Shown piece by piece: positions 15,125 through 26,728 of a DNA stretch of 64,000 nt. This DNA is from Bernardetia sp. ABR2-2B (lineage in GTDB: Bacteria; Bacteroidota; Bacteroidia; Cytophagales; Bernardetiaceae). How positions within the stretch are numbered: the first letter of the stretch is position 1; each line of letters begins with the position of its first letter. Location: NCBI RefSeq assembly GCF_037126435.1, contig NZ_CP147020.1, positions 2,035,293-2,099,292 of the forward strand. The letters are read 5' to 3'. The notes beneath the pieces are model-generated. The model was not told the DNA's origin and searched no databases. It saw nothing but the letters and a program-made list of their open reading frames with translations. A program made the position numbers and the translations under genes.

Positions 15125-18100
15125 TTAGTCAATAATAAGCTGTTTAGAGTAAGAAGAATTATTTTGATTAAAACGCATCATATACATTCCACTAGATTGT
15201 TTTTGAAGATTAATTTGAAAGTCTTGGCTTCCTTTTTCGAAGGTTGTAGAATGAATTTCTCTACCAATTCCATCAAAAATAGTGATTTCAATATCTTCTA
15301 AGAGAGCTTTTCCAAAGTGAATATTGAACCTTCCATTACTAGGGTTTGGATAAATTTTGAACACATCGTCTTTCAAATCTTCTTCGCCTGTAATGGTGTC
15401 ATCTTTAAGAGTGAAATAAGCTGTTCTGGTCTGAATCTGACAACCATTTTGATTTGTGATTTTGGCAGAATAATAACCTTTCTCTGTCGGAACAATTTCA
15501 AATTCAGCACCCAAATTTGTGTTTAATTCTCCTTCAAAATACCATTCTACGCTTGAAACTTCAGCTTGAGAATTATTTATATCTTCTACAAAAAGTGATT
15601 TTTTATCCTCACTTAATCTCAAATAGATAGGCATAATTTCAAAATGATTGATGGCTATTTCATTTGAAACTGAACTACAAGAAGCATTTTCATTAGAAAT
15701 ACTACGAACTTGATAACTTCCTTGGTTAGAAGTAGAAATAGAAGTTAGATTTTCATATTCTCTTACGACTCTACCACTTCTGAGCCACTCATAAACTACA
15801 TTATTTTGAGGGCTTTGAATAGAAATTATTGTTTCTGTATTCGGACAAACTGTACTTTGCGAGGTTTCCAAAACAGGATTTTGAGGAATATCTGTAATGA
15901 TTACTTCCACTTCTGCACTTGCTTGGCAGCCGTTTTCATTTGTTACTTGCAACGTATAAATTCCAGATTGAGTAACTTCTTGACTTTGAGCATTTCCAAT
16001 TACCTCATCATTTAGAAGCCATTCATAACTTACATTTTCTCCTGCTAAAATAGCATTGATTGTTCCATTTTGACAGAATCTTATGCCGTTTTGCTGCTGG
16101 ATTTTAGCTACTGGATTTTGGTTTAATTTGACTCTTACCTTTTCAGAAATAAAGCTACAAACGCCTTTTTGCACCAAAACTTGATAACTGCCTTGGCGAT
16201 TTGCAATAATAGTTTGTCCTGTCAATCCTGCATCATTTCCATTCAAAAACCAACTATAAGTTGCATTTTCTACTTCTTGTGCTGTCAGTTCGATAGCGTT
16301 TTCGCAGCTTGTTTGGTTACTTTCTCCTGTGATTTTAGCCTCAAAAGTAGCTTGTGTTCCTACACCAACAGCTATTCTTTCACTTTCCTTTCTACCAATT
16401 CCGACAACCGAAATATAGAAAGTCGTATTTTGTGAAATTGAAGGCAATTCAAAATCAGAATCATCACTTTCTACCAATAAATTTCCATCTGTTTGTTGGT
16501 CATAAACTCTATAAATCGTTCCTGATGGAGCAGTCATTTTTAGTGTAGCTTTTCCTTCTCCACAAACTGTAGAAACTGAAAGTACGCTAGGTATTTCTGG
16601 GAATGTCCACTCATTATCAGCTACAGGAGCTGAAAGTTTTGTCTCTCCAACTCTTTCATTTACAGAAACTAAACTAAAAGAATAAAAAGTATCAGGGTTC
16701 AAATCTATTGCTTCATAACTTGATGCATTACTTGGTAGAGTTGCAATCAGAACATTGTTTTGAAAAAGTCTGTATGAAGTTATATTCTGTGTAATCGGTT
16801 GCCATTCAAGATTAATCTGTGTTGTACTGATAGCTGTTGCCACAAGGTTAATAGGCGTAGCAGGTGTTGGTAAAGGTGGAGTAGGAACTACCTTTTTTCC
16901 TTGCACCATAAATTCATATACTACATCATCACAATCATCATTATTTATCGTAATTGTAGCTGTTTGTACTAGATAGGTAGTTGGAGTAAAAGTAACATCA
17001 AATGTTTCTGTTGCTCCTGCTGCTATTGTTGTCGGAATATTAGATACTACAAACTCTGCATTATCACTTGTAATTGAAGCTATAGATATTACTTCGCTTC
17101 CTGTATTAGACAGTACATAGGTTTTGGTGTTATCTGTAATTACATTTCCAAAATCTGTGTCGTCTGCTGTATTTGGTGTAATATCTCCATTTACGATACT
17201 AACAGAGTTGCCAATAACATCAATTTCCCTTGTAGGATTAACCGTTACTGTGAATGATTCTGTTGTAGTATTTCCTGCTGCATCAGTTACTACGAAAGTA
17301 TTTGTAGTAACACCAATAGGAAATGCAGAGCCTGAAGATAATCCTGCCGTTTGGTTGTTAGTGGCTATCTCACAATTATCGTTTACTGAAATGAAATAGT
17401 TTACCACTGCTGTACAACTTGCTGCATCAACAGGAATTGTTATATCAGTAGGAAGAGTAAGACTTGGAACTTGAGTATCAGCTAATTTTGTCCCACTAAC
17501 TATAAAAGTATAAGGGTTTTCATTACTATCATTATTAGCAATAGAAATTGTGGCTGTCTGTGTACCTGTGTTGGTTGGTGTATAAGTAATATCAAATATC
17601 AGACTTCCATTTGCAAGAATTGAATTTGCTGCTGGTTGTGTGCTGACATCAAAATCAGATGATCCTGAAATAGCTACTAACGGTGTTCCTGTCAAATTTA
17701 ATGTTCCTGTACCTGTGTTTTGTATAGTAAATCTATGTGTAACTACTGAACAACTTGTACCAAAATCTGTACTATTACCTGTACTGACAAATGTAGCTCC
17801 ATTTAGAATATCATTGCCATTTCCTTGAAGGTTTATTTCTGGAGGACTTATATTTGTTCCTTGTACAGAAAAATAATAATCTCTCTCATCACAATCGTTA
17901 TTATTGATGGTAATTGTTGCAGTTCTTGTTCCTGTTCCACTTGGAGTGAAAGTAACATCAAATGTAGTCGTGGTATTTCCAGCAATAGTAGTATTATTTG
18001 TAAAATTACTTACTGCAAAATCTGTTGCATTTGTTCCTGTTACATTAATGGAAGAAATAGTTAAGCTAGAGTTTGTTACTGTGTTCTGAATAGTATAAGT

Positions 18101-21100
18101 AATGGTTCTGCTTGTTGTTACATTTCCAAAATCTGTATTATCAGCAACACTTGGGGTAACATCACCAGAAACAATAGAAGTAGCATTTCCTTGTACGTTT
18201 ATTTCAGCTATATTGCTTGGCACAGTACCACTAACACCATTTGAAGAGCCGTCGATCCAGTTTGAAGAAGCTCCTGTCAGAGCAAAATTAGTGAGTGTTC
18301 CATCATTATTGTTGCTTGTCAAGTCATTCAAGGTCGTAACTGTTGTATTATTTCCTCCTGCAACCCCTTGGTTAAAGTTGTAATAAGCGAGTAAACCTGT
18401 TTCATTTCCAACTAGTTCATTATTTATATTCGCATTAATTTCTGAACAACTACGAGCTACATTCCAAATACGAACTTCGTCTAAAGCACCACTAAGCCTT
18501 CTATTACCACTTCCTAAATGACCTAAATAATAATAAACGTTATTGTTTATAGAGGTTGTTGATGCAGTGCTTCCAACTAAAACACCATCGAAGTAAAGTA
18601 AGAGTTGTGTAGTAGTTTTAACAGCAGCTATGTGATGCCACTGATTATCAATATAATTTACTCCTGTTGTAGTAATCTCGTCTCCTCCTAAATCTGCAGC
18701 TGGAACACGTTGTCCAAATCGTAATTCTCCTCCTCTCCCAAAACCAAGAAAACTATAACTTTGAAGACTACCAGCAGCATCTGTCCCATCTAATAACATA
18801 GTATTAGGTGTATCTGCCTTAAACCACATTTCATAAGTATATGCTGAGGTAACAGGAATAAAACCAATATCAACATAGTCATCAACTCCATCTAAACTTA
18901 AGGCATTGTTATTTGAAGCTATATCCCCTGTACCTTGTACAGCAAAATCAAAAGCAGCTTCATCAGGGTCATTACTATTAATAGTAATCGTTGCAGTACG
19001 CAACCCAGCAGCAGAAGGTGTAAACGTAAGATCCATGCGAATGCCTAACCCTCCTGGTAGAATAGTTACTGGAAATGATATACCTAAAGAGAAGTCAGAG
19101 CTATTTGCACCAATCACATTGATAGATGAAATATCTAAATCTGCTGTTCCTGTGTTTTCAATAATATAGGTTACTCTTCTACTTGTTGTTACACTACCAA
19201 AGTCTGTATTGTCTGTTGTGCTTGGAGTCATATCTCCATCAGCAATATCATTACCATTACCTTGGACATTAATATTCGCATTTGCAGCACACAAAAGAGC
19301 ATCTCCTGTAATTGTCCAATTATTAGGAGCAGAAGTAAGAGTACTTCTTTCAGCTACTGCCGTACAGTAAGTTAAGGCAGTAGCTCCTAAAGTTATATTA
19401 GGTTGTAGAGTCTGTCCAGCCCAGCCTATGAGTGTAGCATCATAGTTAGTTGTATTTAATCCCGAGTTATTAAGCATGTCTGGCATATCCACAACACTAG
19501 ATATATCCCATCCTCCAATATCTTGATTGAAAGCCGTTGCACCTAAAAACATAGCAGACATATCTGTAACATTACCTGTATTCCACCCTCCAATATCTTG
19601 ATTGAAAGCTATTGCATTACTAAACATCCCAAACATATATATAACATTACTTGTATTCCACCCACCAATATCTTGATTAAAAGCCGTTGCACCCAAAAAC
19701 ATCTCAGACATATATATAACATTACTTGTATTCCACCCTCCAATATCTTGATTGAAAGCTATTGCACCTTCAAATATACCATGCATACCTGTAACATTGC
19801 TTGTATTCCACCCTCCAATATCTTGATTGAAAGCCATTGCACCCAAAAACATCTCAGGCATATATATAACATTGCTTGTATTCCACCCTCCAATATCTTG
19901 ATTGAAAGCTCTTGCACCTCGAAACAAACCATACATACTTGTAACATTACTTGTATTCCACCCTCCAATATCTTGATTAAAAGCTATTGCAGCACCAAAC
20001 ATACTAGTCATATCTGTAACATTACTTGTATTCCACCCTCCAATATCTTGATTGAAAGCCATTGCAAGATTAAACATACTAGTCATATCTGTAACATTAC
20101 TTGTATTCCACCCTCCAATGTCTTGATTGAAAGCCTGTGCAGCATAAAACATACTAGACATGTCTGTAATATTGTCTGTATCCCAAGTATTCATAGTTGT
20201 GTTACCATCAAATATGGTGCATCTACGAAACATGAAAGATAGGTCTGTGACTCCTGTTAAGTTGGGAGTATCAGTGGCATTATAAGTAAGGTTGTTGCAA
20301 CCATAAAAAGCCTTTGCCATCGAAGTCCAAGCTATATTCCCCCATGCTTCTATGGTTCTTATTTTTGTTTTCTCTGCTAAATTATTATTCATATAAAACC
20401 TTGGGAAATCTCCAGTAATAGCTATTTCATAACTACTCCCATTTTCTAAACCTGTTATGGTATAATCTCCAGTTTGTCCTGTAGCAGAGCCGTCTCCTAC
20501 ACCTGTGTTGCTAAGGTTTGTCCAAGTGATGTCATAATTATATGTCTCTGTTGTTTCTGTTGGAATCGTGATTGTTCCATCAGTGGTTATCCAAGTAGTA
20601 CGGAAAGAGTCTGGGGTAGGTGGAGTGCCAAATATATAGGCTGCCCCTGCTGAACTACCTCCTTCATCTTCTAAGCGAGCTCCTATTATAGCATAATTAG
20701 AAATGGCAACAGCCTGTCCAAAGTAGTCATCTGCTTCTACATCACTAGCTTGTATTTTCGCTTCTTCTACCCAAGCTGAACCATTATGTTTAAATATATA
20801 AGCTGCTCCTGCATCTCTTCCTCCAGTATCTTCTCTAAAAGCTCCTACAATAGCATAATCACGTGAAATTGAAACTGAGTAACCGAATATATCCCCACTT
20901 CCTACATTACTAGCTTGTACTTTGGCTTCTTGTATCCAGTTTGTGCCATTACGTTTGAAAAAATAAGCTGCTCCTGCTGCATTACCACCTGTATCTTCTA
21001 ATTGAGAACCTATAAGAGCATAATTACCTGAAATTGAAACAGAAAAACCAAAAAAATCACTATCACCTACATCATTAGCTTGTAGTTTGGCTTCTTGTAC

Positions 21101-21874
21101 CCAGCTAGTACCGTTACGTTTGAATATATAAGCAGCACCTGCATCAAAAACGCCTGTATCTTCTCTATACGCTCCTACAATAATATCATTACCTGAAATT
21201 GAAACAGAAGTACCAAATAAATCTATAGCTTGTGTATCATTACCTAGTAGTTTTGCTTCTTGTACCCAATTTGTACCGTTACGTTTGAATACATAAGCAG
21301 CACCTGCTGCGTTTCCTCTTGTATCTTCTTCTGAAGCTCCTACAACAACATAATCACCTGCAATGGAAACAGAAATACCAAATAAATCTCCAGTTTCCGT
21401 GTCATTACCTATTATTTTGGCTTCTTGTATCCAAGTTGTACCATTGCGTTTGAAAATATAAGCTGCTCCTGCATTATCTCCTTGTGTATCCTCTAAGTAA
21501 GAGCTTACGACAACATAATCACCTGAAATTGAAACTGAGTGACCAAAACCATCTCCAGTTTCTGTATCATTACCTAGTATCTTAGCTTCTTGTACCCAAG
21601 TTGAACCATTATGTTTAAATATATAAGCTGCTCCTGCATTATCTCCCCTTGTATCTTCTAGATGAGCACCTACAATAGCATAATTATTTGAAATAGAAAC
21701 TGAGTAACCAAAGTCATCATTGCTTTCAGCATCTCCTGCTAATAGTTTTGCTATTTCTGTAGTAGGTTGTGCCATGACTTGCTGAATAGAACAGCAAATA
21801 ATGAATAGAAAAACACTTTTAATCAAAAGGTTTTGCCAGTAATTAATTTGAAAATTGTAAAACTTTTGTAACAT
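15125..21874 (-). CDS. Giant T9SS-secreted surface protein (FG-GAP, BspA/DUF285, ASH, LamG, HYR, FN3 domains)
   Basis: 2249 residues. A signal peptide (about 1-35, ending VMAQ) is followed by seven ~55-residue FG-GAP-like repeats (about 40-425; e.g. [26 protein letters not shown]). Next is a BspA/DUF285 block (about 500-800) with nine 25-residue AFNQDIGGW repeats. Then come a choice-of-anchor-D/ASH domain (about 862-985), a LamG/concanavalin-like domain (about 988-1172), two more ASH domains, an HYR domain (about 1463-1550), a fourth ASH, an FN3 (about 1668-1760) and Ig/PKD-like domains. It ends in a type A T9SS sorting domain (about 2168-2249; [14 protein letters not shown]). It should be an exported, surface-anchored adhesin. 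A single gene, flanked by terminators. Confidence 0.93.
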   Translation of the reverse strand: MLQKFYNFQINYWQNLLIKSVFLFIICCSIQQVMAQPTTEIAKLLAGDAESNDDFGYSVSISNNYAIVGAHLEDTRGDNAGAAYIFKHNGSTWVQEAKILGNDTETGDGFGHSVSISGDYVVVSSYLEDTQGDNAGAAYIFKRNGTTWIQEAKIIGNDTETGDLFGISVSIAGDYVVVGASEEDTRGNAAGAAYVFKRNGTNWVQEAKLLGNDTQAIDLFGTSVSISGNDIIVGAYREDTGVFDAGAAYIFKRNGTSWVQEAKLQANDVGDSDFFGFSVSISGNYALIGSQLEDTGGNAAGAAYFFKRNGTNWIQEAKVQASNVGSGDIFGYSVSISRDYAIVGAFREDTGGRDAGAAYIFKHNGSAWVEEAKIQASDVEADDYFGQAVAISNYAIIGARLEDEGGSSAGAAYIFGTPPTPDSFRTTWITTDGTITIPTETTETYNYDITWTNLSNTGVGDGSATGQTGDYTITGLENGSSYEIAITGDFPRFYMNNNLAEKTKIRTIEAWGNIAWTSMAKAFYGCNNLTYNATDTPNLTGVTDLSFMFRRCTIFDGNTTMNTWDTDNITDMSSMFYAAQAFNQDIGGWNTSNVTDMTSMFNLAMAFNQDIGGWNTSNVTDMTSMFGAAIAFNQDIGGWNTSNVTSMYGLFRGARAFNQDIGGWNTSNVIYMPEMFLGAMAFNQDIGGWNTSNVTGMHGIFEGAIAFNQDIGGWNTSNVIYMSEMFLGATAFNQDIGGWNTSNVIYMFGMFSNAIAFNQDIGGWNTGNVTDMSAMFLGATAFNQDIGGWDISSVVDMPDMLNNSGLNTTNYDATLIGWAGQTLQPNITLGATALTYCTAVAERSTLTSAPNNWTITGDALLCAANANINVQGNGNDIADGDMTPSTTDNTDFGSVTTSRRVTYIIENTGTADLDISSINVIGANSSDFSLGISFPVTILPGGLGIRMDLTFTPSAAGLRTATITINSNDPDEAAFDFAVQGTGDIASNNNALSLDGVDDYVDIGFIPVTSAYTYEMWFKADTPNTMLLDGTDAAGSLQSYSFLGFGRGGELRFGQRVPAADLGGDEITTTGVNYIDNQWHHIAAVKTTTQLLLYFDGVLVGSTASTTSINNNVYYYLGHLGSGNRRLSGALDEVRIWNVARSCSEINANINNELVGNETGLLAYYNFNQGVAGGNNTTVTTLNDLTSNNNDGTLTNFALTGASSNWIDGSSNGVSGTVPSNIAEINVQGNATSIVSGDVTPSVADNTDFGNVTTSRTITYTIQNTVTNSSLTISSINVTGTNATDFAVSNFTNNTTIAGNTTTTFDVTFTPSGTGTRTATITINNNDCDERDYYFSVQGTNISPPEINLQGNGNDILNGATFVSTGNSTDFGTSCSVVTHRFTIQNTGTGTLNLTGTPLVAISGSSDFDVSTQPAANSILANGSLIFDITYTPTNTGTQTATISIANNDSNENPYTFIVSGTKLADTQVPSLTLPTDITIPVDAASCTAVVNYFISVNDNCEIATNNQTAGLSSGSAFPIGVTTNTFVVTDAAGNTTTESFTVTVNPTREIDVIGNSVSIVNGDITPNTADDTDFGNVITDNTKTYVLSNTGSEVISIASITSDNAEFVVSNIPTTIAAGATETFDVTFTPTTYLVQTATITINNDDCDDVVYEFMVQGKKVVPTPPLPTPATPINLVATAISTTQINLEWQPITQNITSYRLFQNNVLIATLPSNASSYEAIDLNPDTFYSFSLVSVNERVGETKLSAPVADNEWTFPEIPSVLSVSTVCGEGKATLKMTAPSGTIYRVYDQQTDGNLLVESDDSDFELPSISQNTTFYISVVGIGRKESERIAVGVGTQATFEAKITGESNQTSCENAIELTAQEVENATYSWFLNGNDAGLTGQTIIANRQGSYQVLVQKGVCSFISEKVRVKLNQNPVAKIQQQNGIRFCQNGTINAILAGENVSYEWLLNDEVIGNAQSQEVTQSGIYTLQVTNENGCQASAEVEVIITDIPQNPVLETSQSTVCPNTETIISIQSPQNNVVYEWLRSGRVVREYENLTSISTSNQGSYQVRSISNENASCSSVSNEIAINHFEIMPIYLRLSEDKKSLFVEDINNSQAEVSSVEWYFEGELNTNLGAEFEIVPTEKGYYSAKITNQNGCQIQTRTAYFTLKDDTITGEEDLKDDVFKIYPNPSNGRFNIHFGKALLEDIEITIFDGIGREIHSTTFEKGSQDFQINLQKQSSGMYMMRFNQNNSSYSKQLIID
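19490..20165 (-). repeat. Tandem 75-bp repeats inside the giant gene (DUF285 block)
   Basis: Nine in-frame copies encode [14 protein letters not shown] followed by a variable 11-residue part. The DNA copies are very alike over TCTTGATTGAAAGC and CCACCCTCCAATA-type segments, so unequal recombination could change the copy number. Confidence 0.9.
20630..21757 (-). repeat. Tandem ~165-bp FG-GAP repeats inside the giant gene
   Basis: Seven in-frame copies each encode about 55 residues with the pattern FGxSVSIS, VVGA, EDT, [11 protein letters not shown] and WVQEAK. The last copy is shortened. In structure this resembles the blades of an integrin-like beta-propeller (seven blades). Confidence 0.88.
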
Positions 21875-22140
21875 TGTTAATCAATATTATGAAATGAAAT
21901 AATATCATCTGTTATAGTTAAGCATCTTACTTTAAGCATTTTAACTGTGTTTGCAGATGTGGAGAAATAGCTTCTCCCATAATGAGTTACAAAAGTATTG
22001 GATTGAGATATGAGTTAAAATAGGGCATTTGGGGTATTTTTTGATGAGCCATATTTTTGAAATGCCTTTTAAAGAATAATATTTACACTGACTTTTACCA
22101 TTATCCTTTTTCGCTCTGTTACTTATTACAGATTATAAGC
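21875..22140. other. Upstream region of the giant gene, no gene seen
   Basis: AT-rich DNA upstream of the minus-strand giant gene. It should hold that gene's promoter; I see no repeat or convincing small gene here. Confidence 0.5.
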
Positions 22141-22173
22141 AAAAAAACCACTCTTCAAAAAAGAATGGTTTTC
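22141..22173 (-). terminator. Terminator downstream of the broken T9SS gene
   Basis: AAAACCACTCTT pairs with AAGAATGGTTTT (one mismatch) around a short A-rich loop. It resembles the hairpin at 15053-15087 and lies 28 bp past the stop of the pseudogene. Confidence 0.7.
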
Positions 22174-22200
22174 TATTATTATAATCTATCTTATTCTGTA

Positions 22201-22530
22201 TTACTCTTTTACAATACGTACAGTTCTTGTGCTTTCAGCACCTGAAATTTGAAGTAAATACAGTCCAGCAGCTTGTTTTTCTAAGTTAATCGTTCCTTCT
22301 AAGAATGCTCCTTCTTTTTCTTATTTTCTTCAGAAACCATTCTTCCCATTGCATCAAACAAACGAATCGCCACTATTAGCGCAATTAATAGCTTCTCTCA
22401 AAGAGCCAGCTCCTGTATCGGCAGTTGTGGTAACTACTGTAGAACATAAGACTCGCACTGCATGTACAGGGTTAAAAAAATTACAGGCATAGACTGAGAA
22501 TAGTACAAAAGATACAATTATATTTTTCAT
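22201..22530 (-). pseudogene. Remnant of a T9SS-secreted beta-helix protein (large internal deletion and frameshift)
   Basis: From the ATG at 22530 the minus strand encodes a signal peptide (MKNIIVSFVLFSVYA) and a mature start containing TTADTGAGSLREAINCANSG. This is the usual first turn of a right-handed beta-helix adhesin. The frame then stops, and another frame resumes directly with the end of a type A sorting domain (RLFDAMGRMVSEEN, then GAFLEGTINLEKQAAGLYLL, closing RTVRIVKE). A frameshift also lies in the AAGAAAAAGAAGGAGC run. The whole central body is missing. This is what is left of a second large surface protein. Confidence 0.82.
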
Positions 22531-22568
22531 AAAGTATGTATTAGAAGATGTTGAACTGATAAATCATA

Positions 22569-22702
22569 ATACTAGACAAAAAAATCCGACCTCACTAAAA
22601 GGCGAAGCCCTCGCTGAAAGCAATCTCTCCGAATTTGAATAGTATTTTTCCCCTCCTTGGGCTGGGCTGGGGGAGGTCAAAAAGAAAAATATCTAGTAGT
22701 AT
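22569..22702. repeat. Inverted-repeat element with TACTAGACA-type ends
   Basis: AATACTAGACA at the left faces TCTAGTAGTATT at the right, with an inner GACCTC (22588-22593) facing GAGGTC (22673-22678). The ends match those of the element at 2262-2400; the inside differs and is GC-richer than its surroundings. Confidence 0.6.
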
Positions 22703-23189
22703 TCTGATAAATAGTAATTAATTAAACTAATTATATTTTTACTTTAGTCATAATATTAGTTTAAGATTATTTTTTCAAAAAATAAGGTTTTTTAAATAGA
22801 TTAAAATTGAAGCAAACTATTTTAGTTCGTCTTCTTATCAGAAATAAGATTATTCAAAGAATATTCCCTTATATTAAGAGTGGATAAAAATATTAAGAAA
22901 ATTATCAATTTAATTTGTAACTGTCATAGAATTCAACGGTATCTTGGGTAATTTTTAACTCAATAACTTGGCTTTTCTAAAACACTTTAACAAAAGTCAT
23001 ACTTTCTACAACACCACCGAATACTTTATTTCTTGCAAAAGTAACTTCCGTTTTGCAGTTGTCAAAATTTATATTTTTGTAAAACAAGAATAGAGTTTGT
23101 AAAAAGTGAGAAGAGCTAATTTTTCAGTAAAAAAACGCTTCAAACATCTATATGGAAATAGAGAAATGCTATTTCTTGTCTTTAGAAAC
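22703..23189. other. Long AT-rich intergenic stretch, no gene recognised
   Basis: No supported gene, RNA or repeat was found. A plus-strand frame overlapping 23106-23288 is only the complement of the AsmA gene end. Confidence 0.5.
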
Positions 23190-26100
23190 CTATTTTCTTT
23201 TTTTACCCTTCCCAAGCTTAAAATCAAACTCATCTGGCGTTCCGAAAATATTTATACTAATCATAGTGGCATCTTTATCTTCATCTGAACTCTGAATTTC
23301 ATTTTCTACTTTTTCTAAGTCTTTAGCTGCTTTTTTGTTTTTCTTAAACATGGATTGCCAAGCTGCTTGTCGGACTAGTTTAAAAGGCACTTCGACCACA
23401 TAATTCATCTTCAAATCTGTATCAAAATTTTGAGTACCAGAAATAAACATATAACCAAGCGAAGAACTTATTTCCATACGTGGAATATCAATACGTCCTT
23501 TTTTAATATTGAAAACATTAGATAGTTCTCCAAAACGGACATTTTTCAAGTCTTTGTCTCCCATATAATCAGAAAATGCTTGAAAAGGAGGGAAGTTTAC
23601 CAAACTACCATCTCTTATATTTAACTCTGCATGAGCTTCAGTTTCTCCTAAGTAAGGGACTAAATCTGTGTGCATCCGAACCTTAGACTTTACAGTTCCA
23701 CTAATTCTGCCATGAACATTTTCTTTTACTAAAAAATCCTGTCCAAAATTATCAAACCTAAAGAAAAGCCTGTCAAGGTCTGCATCATCAATCTTCAAAT
23801 CACTATCAAAATAAATATGTGTTGGGTCTGAGCCATTAAAATAACCATTGAGGTCAAAATGACCATCAGCAGAACCAAAACTAAGTGAATCAATGTATAA
23901 ATAATGCTCACTCGTACTTCGCATTTGAGTTGTGATATTGGTCAAATGATAGTTGTGATACGTTAAGTCGCCTACTTTTGCATCTAGTTCAAGATTAGGA
24001 AACTCAACACTAAAAATATTAAAAACACTATCATGATTTACTTTTGTTATTTTTTCATTTATCATTTTTGGCTCTTCATAATCCATTATTTCATCGACAT
24101 CTAAAGTTTGAGCTACTAATTTGACTTTTGCCTTAGATTCTTTTGTACTATCAAGATAATTGAAAAGTTGTGCCTCTAGTTTAATATCTGACTTACCCAA
24201 TTTCCCACTAAAATTTTTGATACTTATATCTCCTTTTCGCAGACTAAAATCGCCGTGCAAACCTTCAATTTTGAGCTTGTGCTGACGAAACTTTCCGTGC
24301 AAATCTGTAAGTTTCAAATCAGTATTTTCAAACCAATTACTTTCTCGTACATTTTTACTATTGATATTCAGTAAGGCTTCTACTTCAAAATCTTTTAAGG
24401 TTTCATCTTTGTATTCTTTGGGAAGATAATTTATACCTTCGTAGGTCAGCAAATCATTGAATATCAGATTATCAGAAGTAATATCAATATAAAACTCAAC
24501 AGGTTTTTCTTTGTGTTTTGGCAAAAGGGCATGATAATTTTTGAGATAAGCATCTAAATCAAAATTACTTTTATCAATTTCGCCATGAAAACGCTTTACA
24601 CGAATATCATTTTCGTCAATAAGAATATCAATATGAAAATCGTGAATAGTATGAGCGTAATTTTTTAAATCAAAAAACAAACTATCCACCAAAAATTCTC
24701 CTTGTGGAATACCATCAGCCTGACGAATATATTTTGTATTGGTCAGAAATTTTGTATCAAAAACAAGATTAGTAATTACTTCGGTCGTACTTTTGGAAAG
24801 CGCAGAATCAAAAGCTAACAAAACAGGTAAATTTAGTTTTGAGGCTTTTCCTTTCAAATCGGCTTCTACATCAGCATCTTTATTGTGTAGAAGTGCCGTA
24901 AGATTAGAAACTAAGCCTGAAAGTTCTAGTTTAGAATCCTCTACTTCGACATCAAAATAATCAATTTGTAATTTCCCTCCTATAAAACTTGCCTTTGAAT
25001 TAAGATTTTTGACAGGATGTGGATAATAATCAGGTGCATAAAAACTGACATTTTTGAGTACAATACGGCTATCTGTTCCATCTTTTAGCTCACCTAATAT
25101 TCCTTCAATATCATCAGCATCTAAGAGTTCATCAATATTCATATCAATAATAGCTTGTCCTTGTAAGCCTTCTACCATATCCAGCTCAAAAAGTTCGTAT
25201 AGAGATACTAAATTCAAACTAGAGTGCAAGTCAATAGAAAAATAAGGGTCATCAAAATTTATGACGTGAAAACTCCCTTTTACAAAGCTATTTTCAGGCT
25301 TTCCACTCAAGTTGGTAAGGTAAATTTCAGAAGTTTTGAGGTTGCGTTCTTCGCCATTAGTATAATATCCCATAAAACTCAAATCACTAATAGACTTGTT
25401 GGCATTTGGATTGATAAACTGAGCATTTTCACAACCAAACTCTAATCCTATTTTTGGATTTCCTTCAGTCAGTTTGCCTTGAATCATTCCCTTGAAGTAT
25501 ATCTCACCTTTATTTCGATAGCTTTCTAGTTTTTCATAAACATCTGGGGGAGCAAATGAAGTTATAAGCTTAAAATCAGGTTTTTTTCCTTGAATTGAAA
25601 TATCTATATCCATATCATTTTCTATATCTATAAACCCTTCCAAACCAAAAACACCTCCTTCTATTTGCAACTCGCTTGGGTCTATATCTAAATAATTATC
25701 TTTCAAATTATAATGTATATCAGAGATAATATTGATATGTTTTTTTACAAAGAAATCCATCTTGTGTAGATTCAAATCTACCAATTCAAAATCAATATCT
25801 AAATGGTTATCAATAAAATTAGTATTATAGGTAAAGGTGCTTTTTGCTTTTTTTATTTGCGTTTGTACAAGATTATTCTCCAAACGATCTTCTTTTTCTA
25901 CAAAAACATCAATCAGTTCTATAGATTTTAAATCTAAATGAAAGTGATTTTCCTTATCTTTTTCGGCTTTTTCTAATTCTGTTTTTAGTTCTTTTGGGTT
26001 GAGTGATTTTGCCAAAACAAGATTGATAGTGCTATCTTCAAAACGAATAATATGTAACTCTCCTTTTTGTACGACGATTTTTTTTATGGTGTATTCGCCT

Positions 26101-26420
26101 TCCAAAAGCTTCCAAGCATCAAAACCAATATAGACATCATCGAAGGCATAGACAGGACGCTGCGTTTCGTCATTAGAAGAATAAAACTTTAAGTCTTCCA
26201 AATCAACAGAGATATAAGGAAAGTTTTTGAAGGGCGATATATGCAGTCCACCGAGTGTAGTATGTCCTACTTGCATTTCATTGAGTTTCTCGGTTACTTT
26301 TTCAGCAATAAAATCTTGATTTTTGTAGAGGATATAAGGAGCAATCAAAACTAAAACAAACAAAAACAGAAAGCCTATCAAAAGCCAACGCCAAAGTTTT
26401 TTCCTTTTAAATATTTTCAT
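23190..26420 (-). CDS. AsmA-family outer-membrane biogenesis protein
   Basis: 1076 residues. A basic N-terminus and one transmembrane helix (about 11-32, WRWLLIGFLFLFVLVLIAPYI) precede a very long periplasmic region of repeated beta strands. The region is typical of AsmA: the N-terminal GHTTLGGLHISPFKNFPYIS segment, LDLKSIELIDV, and the C-terminal FPPFQAFSDYMGDKDLKNVR and ARMEISSS-like region (IDIPRMEISSSLGYMFISG). AsmA/TamB-like proteins form hydrophobic bridges that move phospholipids between the membranes. The last ~50 residues are variable and basic (LGKGKKRK). A decayed copy of this end lies at 14581-14745. Confidence 0.88.
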   Translation of the reverse strand: MKIFKRKKLWRWLLIGFLFLFVLVLIAPYILYKNQDFIAEKVTEKLNEMQVGHTTLGGLHISPFKNFPYISVDLEDLKFYSSNDETQRPVYAFDDVYIGFDAWKLLEGEYTIKKIVVQKGELHIIRFEDSTINLVLAKSLNPKELKTELEKAEKDKENHFHLDLKSIELIDVFVEKEDRLENNLVQTQIKKAKSTFTYNTNFIDNHLDIDFELVDLNLHKMDFFVKKHINIISDIHYNLKDNYLDIDPSELQIEGGVFGLEGFIDIENDMDIDISIQGKKPDFKLITSFAPPDVYEKLESYRNKGEIYFKGMIQGKLTEGNPKIGLEFGCENAQFINPNANKSISDLSFMGYYTNGEERNLKTSEIYLTNLSGKPENSFVKGSFHVINFDDPYFSIDLHSSLNLVSLYELFELDMVEGLQGQAIIDMNIDELLDADDIEGILGELKDGTDSRIVLKNVSFYAPDYYPHPVKNLNSKASFIGGKLQIDYFDVEVEDSKLELSGLVSNLTALLHNKDADVEADLKGKASKLNLPVLLAFDSALSKSTTEVITNLVFDTKFLTNTKYIRQADGIPQGEFLVDSLFFDLKNYAHTIHDFHIDILIDENDIRVKRFHGEIDKSNFDLDAYLKNYHALLPKHKEKPVEFYIDITSDNLIFNDLLTYEGINYLPKEYKDETLKDFEVEALLNINSKNVRESNWFENTDLKLTDLHGKFRQHKLKIEGLHGDFSLRKGDISIKNFSGKLGKSDIKLEAQLFNYLDSTKESKAKVKLVAQTLDVDEIMDYEEPKMINEKITKVNHDSVFNIFSVEFPNLELDAKVGDLTYHNYHLTNITTQMRSTSEHYLYIDSLSFGSADGHFDLNGYFNGSDPTHIYFDSDLKIDDADLDRLFFRFDNFGQDFLVKENVHGRISGTVKSKVRMHTDLVPYLGETEAHAELNIRDGSLVNFPPFQAFSDYMGDKDLKNVRFGELSNVFNIKKGRIDIPRMEISSSLGYMFISGTQNFDTDLKMNYVVEVPFKLVRQAAWQSMFKKNKKAAKDLEKVENEIQSSDEDKDATMISINIFGTPDEFDFKLGKGKKRK

Positions 26421-26728
26421 ATTAAATTTTGAATAGGTGCTAAGTTAAATGCAAGTAAATCAATTTTAGTCTAGTCTATTTTTAAAAACAAGATACAAAT
26501 ATATTGCAACAAACTGTAAAATTTTGCTTTAAAAAAATAAGAGTTCCTATAAAAACAACCAATAGTCGTTGCTTGGTTTTACCGAGTAACTTATAAAGGA
26601 AAGGCAAGTTTTCAAAATTGTAGTATATTTGAAGTAATTTTGCCATTACAGAAATATAAAATAACAAAGCTATGATAGGCTCTTATATCCTTAGACTATG
26701 GCTGTAAAAAAATAGATTCAAGTAATAA
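26421..26728. other. Divergent promoter region, no gene recognised
   Basis: About 308 bp between the divergent AsmA and TRIC genes. It must hold both promoters; no clear TAnnTTTG box stands out and no repeat family is present. Confidence 0.4.

Noticed and set aside
19490-20165. Tandem 75-bp repeats as a possible CRISPR array
   Set aside because: The repeats are in frame, have no unique spacers and encode AFNQDIGGW units of a protein.
19598-20242. Long plus-strand reading frame full of repeated [12 protein letters not shown]-type segments
   Set aside because: It is the complement of the 75-bp DUF285 repeats of the minus-strand giant gene; the repeat keeps the antisense frame open.
23106-23288. 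Plus-strand frame of 60 residues
   Set aside because: It overlaps the end of the AsmA gene and is its complement; it resembles the 14554 frame for the same reason.
26482-26667. Minus-strand frame of 61 residues between the AsmA and TRIC genes
   Set aside because: No recognisable motif, no clear promoter and AT-rich composition; not enough to support a gene.
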